Below, piece by piece: positions 6,409-13,497 of a stretch of DNA of 17,566 nucleotides. Position numbers and translations under genes: made by a program. The notes beneath the pieces are model-generated. The model was not told where the DNA came from, ran no database searches, and saw only the letters and a program-made list of their open reading frames with translations. Within the stretch, counting starts at the first letter, position 1, and each line of letters opens with the position of its first letter. The stretch lies in assembly GCA_001689405.1 (NCBI GenBank), contig LUJO01000042.1, positions 128,045 through 145,610 on the forward strand, read 5' to 3'. This DNA comes from Candidatus Homeothermus arabinoxylanisolvens. GTDB lineage: Bacteria; Bacteroidota; Bacteroidia; Bacteroidales; Muribaculaceae.

Positions 6409-7890
6409 ATGACTACATCTAAAACAAAGGCCAATCCTCTTAACACGGCCCTGTGCGAGAAGAAGTGGGCACGCTGGACTGCGTTGGCGCTTCTTGCTTC
6501 GGCGATGTTCTTCGCCTACATTTTTGTCGATATTCTGTCGCCTCTTCAGGAGTTGCTTCAAGAACAGCGCGGATGGGATCCGGTGGCTTACGGGCATTTT
6601 GCCGGATCGGAGCCGTTTCTTAACGTATTTGTATTTTTCCTGATATTTGCCGGTATCATACTCGACAAGATGGGCGTACGCTTTACTGCCGTTCTGTCGG
6701 GTGCCGTCATGGTATTGGGCGGAAGCCTCAATTATTACGCCGTGACTCAGGGCTTTCAGGACAGCGCCGTGGCAGCGTTTCTTGCTGAAAATCTTAACCT
6801 GCCGTCGGCTTGGTGGAATGTGACTCCCTTTTATGCCGGAATGCCCGCTTCGGCCAAACTTGCCGCTATCGGTTTCATGATATTCGGCTGCGGCGCCGAG
6901 ATGGCCGGCATAACCGTTTCACGAGGTATCGTAAAGTGGTTCAAGGGTAAGGAGATGGCTCTCGCTATGGGTGTCGAGATGGCTATTGCCCGTGTAGGAG
7001 TGGCGGTGGTTGTGGTCGGTGCGCCCGTCATAGCGTCGATAGTGCCTGTCGAGGTGTCGCGCCCCGTGGCTTATGCCGTGCTTCTGCTCATAATCGGACT
7101 CATCTGTTTTATAACCTACGGTTTTATGGACAAGAAACTCGACTCGCAGGGTGTGCAGGAGGAGAAGGACGATCCGTTCCGTGTAAGGGATATCGGCAAG
7201 ATATTGCGGTTGCCTATATTCTGGCTTGTGGCCCTGCTTTGCGTGCTTTACTATTCGGCCATATTCCCGTTTCAGAAGTATGCCATCAATATGCTTCAGT
7301 GCAATCTGCAGTTCTCGGCCAAAGATGCCGGTCTGGTATTCTTTATTTTCCCGCTCGGTGCCGCGGCGGTTACACCTTTCCTCGGTCACTACCTCGATAA
7401 GTACGGCAAGGGAGCCACGATGCTTATATTCGGTGCCGTGCTTATGATACTGTGTCATCTGACATTCGCGTTTATCGTGCCGGCCACCCAGTCGGTGATT
7501 GTGACTCTTACAGCCGTGGTGGTGCTCGGTATATCGTTTGCTCTCGTGCCGGCGGCGCTGTGGCCCTCCGTGCCCAAGTTGATTGACGAGAAGCTCATAG
7601 GCTCGGCCTATGCGTTGATTTTCTGGATACAGAATATAGGCCTGTACGCATTCCCGATGATAATAGGCAGCGTGCTTGTAGCCTCCAATCCCGGAGTCAC
7701 CGACCCGATGAAGTACAATTACACTGTGCCGATGTGCGTGTTTGCAAGCTGCGGTGTTGCGGCCCTGTTGCTCGGTTTTGCGCTTAAAGCCCTTGATGCC
7801 AAGAAAGGCTACGGACTTGAAAAGCCCAACCATGTGGATTCCGACGCTGAAAAAGAACTCATCGGCGCCGCAGAGTCTATGGAGGAATAG
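6409..7890 (+). CDS. MFS transporter, MFSD1-like
   Basis: The 493-residue protein has twelve predicted membrane helices in two halves joined by a charged cytoplasmic loop (about 240-270, DKKLDSQGVQEEKDDPFR). The first helix pair is followed by an unusually long extracytoplasmic segment, and DKMGVRFT (about 85-92) is the MFS loop 2-3 motif. The C-terminal half carries WPSVPKLIDEKLIGSAYAL then IQNIGLYAFPMIIG. This strongly resembles the MFSD1 subfamily pattern (WP.v...i.e..lG.AyG....iQN.Gl), whose animal member is a lysosomal dipeptide transporter. A peptide or similar small organic substrate is therefore an inference only. The gene is transcribed alone between a weak promoter and a strong bidirectional terminator. 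Confidence 0.9.
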   Translation: MTTSKTKANPLNTALCEKKWARWTALALLASAMFFAYIFVDILSPLQELLQEQRGWDPVAYGHFAGSEPFLNVFVFFLIFAGIILDKMGVRFTAVLSGAVMVLGGSLNYYAVTQGFQDSAVAAFLAENLNLPSAWWNVTPFYAGMPASAKLAAIGFMIFGCGAEMAGITVSRGIVKWFKGKEMALAMGVEMAIARVGVAVVVVGAPVIASIVPVEVSRPVAYAVLLLIIGLICFITYGFMDKKLDSQGVQEEKDDPFRVRDIGKILRLPIFWLVALLCVLYYSAIFPFQKYAINMLQCNLQFSAKDAGLVFFIFPLGAAAVTPFLGHYLDKYGKGATMLIFGAVLMILCHLTFAFIVPATQSVIVTLTAVVVLGISFALVPAALWPSVPKLIDEKLIGSAYALIFWIQNIGLYAFPMIIGSVLVASNPGVTDPMKYNYTVPMCVFASCGVAALLLGFALKALDAKKGYGLEKPNHVDSDAEKELIGAAESMEE

Positions 7891-7910
7891 CCTGTCACTG
7901 ACTGAAATAC

Positions 7911-7955
7911 AAAATAAAGGCTGCCATACGAAAACAATATGGCAGCCTTTATTTT
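7911..7955. terminator. Bidirectional intrinsic terminator, 18-bp stem
   Basis: The perfect inverted repeat AAAATAAAGGCTGCCATA (7911-7928) pairs with 7938-7955 around a 9-nt loop. The G/C-rich core AGGCTGCC is flanked by A-rich and T-rich sides, so it gives a U-tract in either direction. It lies between the convergent MFS gene (stop 7890) and the PepSY-like gene (stop 7971) and can serve both. Confidence 0.92.
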
Positions 7956-7970
7956 TGCCGATGACATCGG

Positions 7971-8447
7971 TCAGTCGTCGTGGGTGACTTTTATGAGTTT
8001 GCCGGCTATGTCAAAGCGGTAATCGTCAAGTGTGCCGTGGCGTACCTCGACTTTGTAACCTTTGGACGGATTATACTCAATCTCTTCGACTGATTCAATG
8101 AGGTTGTCGTTGGTGAGAGTGAGACATGCCGCTGCAGGCAACAGTTCCCTTACAAGAGCTGCGTCAAGCAACTTGTAGTCGGGTGCGCTTACCTCCGTGC
8201 AGCGTCCCTTTGAGTCAAAATCAATGTCGGTGCCGTCGGCCAGTTCCAGCTCATAGGAATTGGACCAGAACTTCTTTTCGAACTCATGTATGGCTATGCC
8301 ATCGAAGTGCTTGTTCAGGAATGTTTTTGCAGCCACGGGCAAGTCTGTGCTATCGACCGTGACAGCCCTCTGTGCGCTGACCTGTACGTTGCCGGCCATA
8401 AGCAGTGCGGCTACGGCAGGAAGGATTTTTCTGATAAATCGGTTCAT
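7971..8447 (-). CDS. PepSY-like periplasmic protein (PF11396 type)
   Basis: I choose the ATG at 8445-8447 (MNRFIRKILPAVAALLMAG), which gives a normal signal peptide with probable cleavage after VSA-Q near residue 26. The longer frame to 8483 would start inside the typA terminator hairpin. The 158-residue product has two PepSY-like repeats: about 38-80 (AAKTFLNKHF then ELADGTDIDFDSKGR) and about 95-155 (ESVEEIEYNPSKGYKVEV then YRFDIAGKLIKV). This is the Bacteroidota-abundant PepSY-like family, sometimes annotated as putative beta-lactamase-inhibitor-like. Its function is unknown; binding or inhibition of periplasmic partners is speculation. Its start codon is only about 13 nt from the T-tract of the typA terminator, and no separate promoter is evident. 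Confidence 0.85.
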   Translation of the reverse strand: MNRFIRKILPAVAALLMAGNVQVSAQRAVTVDSTDLPVAAKTFLNKHFDGIAIHEFEKKFWSNSYELELADGTDIDFDSKGRCTEVSAPDYKLLDAALVRELLPAAACLTLTNDNLIESVEEIEYNPSKGYKVEVRHGTLDDYRFDIAGKLIKVTHDD

Positions 8448-8458
8448 GATTATATATA

Positions 8459-8496
8459 ATAAAAAAAGTGTCTTACAGTACACCTATAAGACACTT
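8459..8496 (-). terminator. typA intrinsic terminator
   Basis: On the minus strand a 10-bp perfect stem AAGTGTCTTA / TAAGACACTT (8487-8496 and 8466-8475) closes an 11-nt loop and is followed by a T-run (8461-8467). It starts about 36 nt after the typA stop. The next gene begins at 8447, so the structure also occupies the position where a promoter or leader of the PepSY-like gene would be expected. Confidence 0.88.
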
Positions 8497-8532
8497 CAGA
8501 ACTATAAAAGTTTATTATATACCCAAATAACT

Positions 8533-10332
8533 TCAGGATTTGTTGGCACGTTTGCGCTCCAGCTCGTCGAGTATTATTTTGCGCAGGCGCAGGTGGTGGG
8601 GCGTCACCTCCACATACTCATCCTCCTTTATGTATTCGAGGGCTTCCTCAAGACTGAACACCACGGGGGGGATGATGCGGGCTTTGTCATCGGCGCCCGA
8701 CGCACGCATGTTGGTCAACTTCTTCGATTTCGTGACGTTGACTACTATGTCGTTGTCTTTGGCATTCTCGCCGACAACCTGTCCGGCGTATACCTCTTCC
8801 TGTGGGAAGATGAAGAAGCGGCCGCGGTCCTGCAGCTTGTCGATGGCGTAAGCGTAGGCTGTACCGGCTTCCATGGCTATGAGCGAGCCGTTGGTGCGGC
8901 GTTCGATATCGCCTTTCCACGGCTGATATTCGAGAAAACGGTGGGCCATTATCGCTTCACCGGCCGATGCGGTCAATACATTGTTGCGCAGACCTATTAT
9001 GCCTCGCGAGGGTATGTTGAATTCTATGTGCAGGCGGTCGTTCTGAGTGTTCATCGACACCATCTCGCCTTTGCGTCGGGTGACCATGTCGATTATCTTG
9101 CTCGAATACTCTTCGGGTACGTTTATGGTCAGCAGCTCGACCGGCTCGCACTTGACTCCGTCAATCTCCTTGACGATTACCTGCGGCTGTCCTACCTGAA
9201 GCTCGTAGCCTTCGCGACGCATTGTCTCGATAAGCACCGACAGGTGGAGCACTCCGCGTCCATATACGGTCCACACGTCCTCGTGGGGTGCCTTGCTCAC
9301 GCGCAGGGCGAGATTCTTGTCAAGCTCCTTGGTGAGGCGGTCGGCTATGTGGCGCGATGTCACGAATTTTCCGTCACGGCCGAAGAACGGCGAGTCGTTG
9401 ATGGTGAAGGTCATTGACATGGTGGGCTCGTCGATAGCTATGCGGGGCAGCGGTTCGGGATTATTGATGTCGGCAACCGTATCGCCGATCTCGAAACCCT
9501 CGATGCCTACCAGCGCGCATATGTCGCCTGACTTTACCTCCTGTACGCGTTTGCGTCCCATGCCTTCAAAGGTATGAAGCTCTTTGATGCGTTGTTTTAC
9601 AACGGAGCCGTCTTTCTTGCAAAGCGCTATGTCCATGCCCTCTTTCAGTGTGCCGCGGTGTACACGTCCTACGGCTATACGGCCTACATAACTTGAGTAG
9701 TCGAGCGAGGTGATGAGCATCTGCGCGTCGCCTTCAAGGGTTTCGGGCGCCGGTATGTACTCTATTATGGCGTCAAGTACGGGAAGTATGTTGTCGGTGG
9801 GTTTGTTCCAGTCGGTTGACATCCAGCCCTGTTTGGCGGAGCCGTATATGGTGGGGAAGTCGAGCTGGTCCTCGGTGGCGTCAAGATTGAACATAAGGTC
9901 AAACACCATTTCCTGAACTTCGTCGGGACGGCAGTTGGGCTTGTCAACCTTATTTATCACCACTACCGGCTTGAGCCCCATCTGTATGGCTTTCTGAAGG
10001 ACGAAGCGGGTCTGCGGCATGGGGCCTTCAAATGCGTCGACAAGCAACAGACAGCCGTCGGCCATATTAAGCACTCTTTCAACCTCGCCGCCGAAGTCGG
10101 CGTGTCCCGGAGTGTCGATGATGTTTATCTTATAGCCTTTATAGTCGATAGATACATTTTTGGAGAGAATTGTTATGCCTCGTTCACGCTCAAGGTCGTT
10201 GTTGTCAAGTATGAGTTCGCCTGCGTTCTGGTTTTCTCTAAAGAGATTGCCTGCGAGAAGCATTTTGTCCACAAGTGTGGTCTTGCCGTGGTCAACGTGT
10301 GCGATGATGGCAATATTTCTGATATTCTGCAT
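8533..10332 (-). CDS. typA: Ribosome-associated GTPase TypA/BipA
   Basis: The 599-residue protein from the ATG at 10330-10332 (MQNIRNIAIIAHVDHGKTT) is a translational GTPase of the EF-G/LepA class. It binds the ribosome and helps subunit assembly and stress adaptation, notably in the cold. GTPase motifs are intact: AHVDHGKTT (11-19), T54 in RGITI, DTPGH (73-77), NKVD (127-130) and GSAKQG (164-169). Domain II (beta barrel), the EF-G III/V-like domains and the TypA-specific C-terminal domain (GRFFIFPQEEVYAGQVVGE, then GADDKARIIPP) all follow. Length is normal. The frame extends to 10416, but those extra 28 residues are hydrophobic, unlike the family, and would read through the promoter at 10353-10385. 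It is divergent from the GH51 gene. Confidence 0.97.
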   Translation of the reverse strand: MQNIRNIAIIAHVDHGKTTLVDKMLLAGNLFRENQNAGELILDNNDLERERGITILSKNVSIDYKGYKINIIDTPGHADFGGEVERVLNMADGCLLLVDAFEGPMPQTRFVLQKAIQMGLKPVVVINKVDKPNCRPDEVQEMVFDLMFNLDATEDQLDFPTIYGSAKQGWMSTDWNKPTDNILPVLDAIIEYIPAPETLEGDAQMLITSLDYSSYVGRIAVGRVHRGTLKEGMDIALCKKDGSVVKQRIKELHTFEGMGRKRVQEVKSGDICALVGIEGFEIGDTVADINNPEPLPRIAIDEPTMSMTFTINDSPFFGRDGKFVTSRHIADRLTKELDKNLALRVSKAPHEDVWTVYGRGVLHLSVLIETMRREGYELQVGQPQVIVKEIDGVKCEPVELLTINVPEEYSSKIIDMVTRRKGEMVSMNTQNDRLHIEFNIPSRGIIGLRNNVLTASAGEAIMAHRFLEYQPWKGDIERRTNGSLIAMEAGTAYAYAIDKLQDRGRFFIFPQEEVYAGQVVGENAKDNDIVVNVTKSKKLTNMRASGADDKARIIPPVVFSLEEALEYIKEDEYVEVTPHHLRLRKIILDELERKRANKS

Positions 10333-10352
10333 AACCTTTTTTAATTTCGAGT

Positions 10353-10385
10353 GCAAAATTACTATGTTATTAAACATAAACCAAA
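10353..10385 (-). promoter_or_regulatory. typA promoter
   Basis: Minus strand: TTTG (10382-10385), 20-nt spacer, TAATTTTGC (10353-10361). The predicted start is near 10346, so the leader is about 14 nt. This fixes the typA start at 10332, because any upstream codon would lie before the transcription start. Confidence 0.8.
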
Positions 10386-10415
10386 AAATAATACATATAA
10401 TTGCCTGATGATTCA

Positions 10416-10446
10416 TTGCTTTTACTTTATGGATTCCTTATCTTTG
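10416..10446 (+). promoter_or_regulatory. GH51 gene promoter and 128-nt leader
   Basis: TTG (10416-10418), 20-nt spacer, TATCTTTG (10439-10446). The predicted start is near 10453, leaving about 128 nt of untranslated leader before the ATG at 10581. The leader contains a weak stem CCGTC / GGCGG (10493-10497, 10506-10510) followed by TTTT, which could act as an attenuator but is small. The promoter is back-to-back with the typA promoter, 31 bp apart. Confidence 0.75.
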
Positions 10447-10580
10447 TGAGAAAATATGTCGTAATAGACAAAGTTTATTGTAGAATGAAAGGCCGTCTGT
10501 CTGAGGGCGGTTTTGTCAGGATTATTCCTTTTACGATGTGGATTTGGTATAACCCGATATTAAATAATTGACCTTGAATT

Positions 10581-13034
10581 ATGAATAGATTGCAGTGTGT
10601 TTTGTGCGGCATGGCTATGGTATTGCCGGGTGCTGTGTCGGCAGCCGATGTCGAGATGTTTTCATACTCATTGCCCGAGGGTAATTCGGGACTGCGTATA
10701 GCGTGGCGGGCCGATAAGGACGCGCCGTGGCAGTCGGTGGGCAATGGATATGATTTTGTCAAGTCCGATTTCGGACCGTGGGGAAGCTATAAGAAAATGT
10801 TTTCTCCCGAGTTGATATACAATGTGGCCGACAATATGTGGACATGCGTGTGGAGTGCTGACAGCAAGAACAGGGTTACGGCCTTGTCGGTATCGCCCGA
10901 TCTTATAAAGTGGGCTCCGCAGCGCTATTTTGAAAAGAAAGTCGACCTGCCCCGCGACATGAGGCCAATGTATAAGGTAAGACGTGACAGCGCCGACATA
11001 AACGGAGTCAAAGTGGGCGGATATGTGCAGATGGTGCCTGAAAAGGTCATAGAGGGCATTAACGCTTATGTGAAAAAAAGATATGCCGATTATGCGTTGT
11101 TCGGACAGCAGGCCGCGCAGGATGGCGGGCGTTTCGCCGGTCTTAAAGGGGTCAAGGTTGATGTGACGCCACAGCCGGCCGGCAGCAAACCCATTACCGA
11201 TAAGCTTATAGGCATATTTTTTGAAGATATAAATTATGGGGCCGACGGAGGACTTTACGCCGAACTTATACAGAACCGCGACTTCGAGTATGTGCCGACT
11301 GACCGTGGCAATGACAAGTCTTGGAATTCGACAAAGGCATGGTCGTCAAGTGCCGGCGATGTCGTGATTAAAACCGACAATCCCGTGCACGCCAATAATC
11401 CTCACTATGCGGCGCTTGATGCTGCCGGAGGTCAGGTGACTTTGACCAATGAGGGCTACGACGGTATATCTCTTAAAAAGGGTGACCGCTATAAATTCTC
11501 GATTATGGCGCGTTCGCCAAAGCCTGTTGTAATAACTGTCGCGTTGGTCGACAAGAGCGGCAAGGGCCTGTCATCGGCCAAGGTGAAGTTGAAATCGTCT
11601 GACTGGAGCACCTATAAGGCTGAACTGCGTCCGTCGCGTACGGTAAGCGATGCGTCGCTCTCTATTACGGTGCCCGCCGGAGCATCGGTTGACGCCGACA
11701 TGATATCGCTTTTCCCGGCCAAGACATTTAAGGGCCGCGAGAACGGTCTGCGTAAAGACCTTGCGCAGACTCTTGCCGACCTGAAGCCGCGATTTGTGCG
11801 TTTCCCCGGAGGCTGTGTGGCCCACGGCGACGGAGTGGACAATATATATGACTGGAAAGGCTCTATCGGACCGCTTGAGTCGAGAAAGCCGTTGCGCAAT
11901 CTGTGGGGCTATCATCAGACCCGAGGCCTCGGCTATCATGAGTATTTCCTGTTTTGCGAGGATATAGGTGCCGAACCGCTGCCGGTGCTCGCAGCCGGTG
12001 TGCCCTGTCAGAATTCCGGTACGGCGGCTCATCATTCACATGAGGCCATTACTACTTTCGGACAGCAGTGCGGTATACCTATGGAAGAGATGGACGCCTA
12101 TGTTCAGGATGTGCTTGACCTCATTGAGTACGCCAACGGCGATGTTACGACGGAGTGGGGCGCCAAGCGTGCCGCTGCGGGTCATCCCGAGCCGTTCAGC
12201 CTTAAATATATAGGTATAGGCAACGAAGATATGATTACCGAGGTGTTTGAGCCGCGTTTCCGCATGATATATGACGCCGTCACCTCGCTTTATCCCGAAG
12301 TCAAAGTAGTAGGCACGGTAGGCCCGTTCTATGAGGGTACCGACTATGACCGCGGCTGGGAGCTTGCAAACGAACTTGACATACCTATAGTGGACGAGCA
12401 CTACTATGTGTCGCCCGGCTGGCTCATACACAACAACAAGTATTATGAAGAATATCCTCGCGGCGGTACACAGGTATATCTTGGCGAATATGCGTCGCAT
12501 CTGCCCGGACGTCCCAACAATATGGAGACCGCTCTGTCGATAGCCCTGTATCTTACTGGTGTTGAGCGCAACGGCGATGTCGTGACCATGACTTCCTACG
12601 CTCCTCTGCTTGCGAAGAAAAACCATACGCAATGGACGCCTGACCTTATTTATTTCGACAATGATAAGGTGCGTCTTACTACCGACTATTACGTGCAGCA
12701 TATGTACGGCAACAATTCAGGAACGGTCTATGTGCCATCGGACGTGAAGATTGACAGTGACAATGCCGATGTTGTCGACCGCATAGGGGTGTCGATAGTA
12801 AAGGATCAGGATGCCGGAGATTATATTGTGAAGCTGGTCAATATGCTTCCTGTTCAGGCCGATGTGGATCTTGACCTGTCTTCACTCGGATTGCCCTCTT
12901 CTTGCAAGGCCGTCGGCAGTATGCTTGTGGGAGAGCCTGATGCAGCTGATGCCGTGCCGGTCGATGTCAGCATGACATTGCCTTCGGTTAAGTTGCCCGC
13001 CTACTCGTTTACAGTGCTGCGTGTGGCAAAATGA
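10581..13034 (+). CDS. Secreted GH51 alpha-L-arabinofuranosidase with N-terminal extension
   Basis: The 817-residue protein has a signal peptide (about 1-21, ending AVSA). The region 190-817 is a GH51 enzyme, a family that releases terminal arabinofuranose from arabinan, arabinoxylan or arabinogalactan side chains. The GH51 part starts with LIGIFFEDINYGADGGLYAE (209-228), includes a CBM4-like beta-sandwich insert (about 250-380), and has FVRFPGGC (405-412). The acid/base Glu549 lies in GIGNED and the nucleophile Glu636 in YLGEYAS. An all-beta domain closes the C-terminus. Residues 25-120 are extra: they resemble part of a GH43/GH117-like propeller (LRIAWRADKDAPW, MWTCVWSADSKNR, ALSVSPDLIKW) but are too short for a whole one. 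No SusC/SusD or other glycoside genes adjoin it, so it is not visibly part of a polysaccharide utilisation locus. Confidence 0.92.
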   Translation: MNRLQCVLCGMAMVLPGAVSAADVEMFSYSLPEGNSGLRIAWRADKDAPWQSVGNGYDFVKSDFGPWGSYKKMFSPELIYNVADNMWTCVWSADSKNRVTALSVSPDLIKWAPQRYFEKKVDLPRDMRPMYKVRRDSADINGVKVGGYVQMVPEKVIEGINAYVKKRYADYALFGQQAAQDGGRFAGLKGVKVDVTPQPAGSKPITDKLIGIFFEDINYGADGGLYAELIQNRDFEYVPTDRGNDKSWNSTKAWSSSAGDVVIKTDNPVHANNPHYAALDAAGGQVTLTNEGYDGISLKKGDRYKFSIMARSPKPVVITVALVDKSGKGLSSAKVKLKSSDWSTYKAELRPSRTVSDASLSITVPAGASVDADMISLFPAKTFKGRENGLRKDLAQTLADLKPRFVRFPGGCVAHGDGVDNIYDWKGSIGPLESRKPLRNLWGYHQTRGLGYHEYFLFCEDIGAEPLPVLAAGVPCQNSGTAAHHSHEAITTFGQQCGIPMEEMDAYVQDVLDLIEYANGDVTTEWGAKRAAAGHPEPFSLKYIGIGNEDMITEVFEPRFRMIYDAVTSLYPEVKVVGTVGPFYEGTDYDRGWELANELDIPIVDEHYYVSPGWLIHNNKYYEEYPRGGTQVYLGEYASHLPGRPNNMETALSIALYLTGVERNGDVVTMTSYAPLLAKKNHTQWTPDLIYFDNDKVRLTTDYYVQHMYGNNSGTVYVPSDVKIDSDNADVVDRIGVSIVKDQDAGDYIVKLVNMLPVQADVDLDLSSLGLPSSCKAVGSMLVGEPDAADAVPVDVSMTLPSVKLPAYSFTVLRVAK

Positions 13035-13044
13035 TGTGATTGAT

Positions 13045-13090
13045 AAAAAAGAATAGCGGAGTACCATGTGGCGCTCCGCTATTCTTTTTT
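13045..13090. terminator. Bidirectional intrinsic terminator, 17-bp stem
   Basis: The perfect inverted repeat AAAAAAGAATAGCGGAG (13045-13061) pairs with 13074-13090 around a 12-nt loop. The A6 and T6 ends give a U-tract in both directions. It separates the convergent GH51 gene (stop 13034) and trxA (stop 13104) and can terminate both. Confidence 0.93.
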
Positions 13091-13103
13091 TATTGCCTGT
13101 TAT

Positions 13104-13418
13104 TTAAAGCATACCTTTGATCTTTTCGTCAAGCGTGCTTTTGGGCTGTGAGCCGGCAAGGCGTTCAACGAGTTTGCCTTCCTTGAACAAAAGTATGGTG
13201 GGTATGCTCATTATGCGGTACTCTCCGGTAAGGTCTGACTGCTCATCTATGTTGTATTTACCTATTACGGCCTTGTCGCCGAACTCTTCCGCGAGTTCAT
13301 CAATAATAGGGCTCATGCGTACACAGGGGCCGCACCAAGTGGCCCAACAATCGATAACCACCGGCTTGCCGGATGCTATAACCTCTTTGACGTTTGCGTC
13401 AGTAAATTGGAATGCCAT
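13104..13418 (-). CDS. trxA: Thioredoxin
   Basis: The 104-residue protein from the ATG at 13416-13418 (MAFQFTDANVKEV) is a cytoplasmic thioredoxin, reducing disulphides of ribonucleotide reductase, peroxiredoxins and other clients. The active site WCGPC is at 28-32, the buried Asp at 23, and the cis-proline loop IMSIPT follows near residues 71-76. The total length is that of a classical thioredoxin. The frame extends upstream to 13517, but those codons overlap the 3' end of dnaE and precede the promoter. A third cysteine, Cys24 in the string V-I-D-C-W, lies where a Phe is common. It is separated from dnaE by 79 bp with its own promoter. Confidence 0.96.
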   Translation of the reverse strand: MAFQFTDANVKEVIASGKPVVIDCWATWCGPCVRMSPIIDELAEEFGDKAVIGKYNIDEQSDLTGEYRIMSIPTILLFKEGKLVERLAGSQPKSTLDEKIKGML

Positions 13419-13460
13419 AAATGTTATATGTTTTATTAAAATTAAGTTATTTCGATGCGA

Positions 13461-13492
13461 CAAATTTAGTGAAGAAATATGTATCGGGCAAA
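13461..13492 (-). promoter_or_regulatory. trxA promoter
   Basis: Minus strand: TTTG (13489-13492), exactly 20 nt, TAAATTTG (13461-13468). The predicted start is near 13454, leaving a leader of about 36 nt to the trxA ATG at 13418. The -33 box begins 6 nt after the dnaE stop codon, and no hairpin separates the genes, so trxA may receive read-through as well. Confidence 0.8.
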
Positions 13493-13497
13493 TTCTG

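Noticed and set aside
8260..9417. A 385-codon plus-strand open frame overlapping the PepSY-like gene and typA.
   Set aside because: It runs antisense through two well-supported genes and their terminator hairpin, with no domain signature.
10333..10416. N-terminal extension of TypA by 28 residues.
   Set aside because: It would read through the typA promoter, and the family begins just before A-H-V-D-H-G-K-T.
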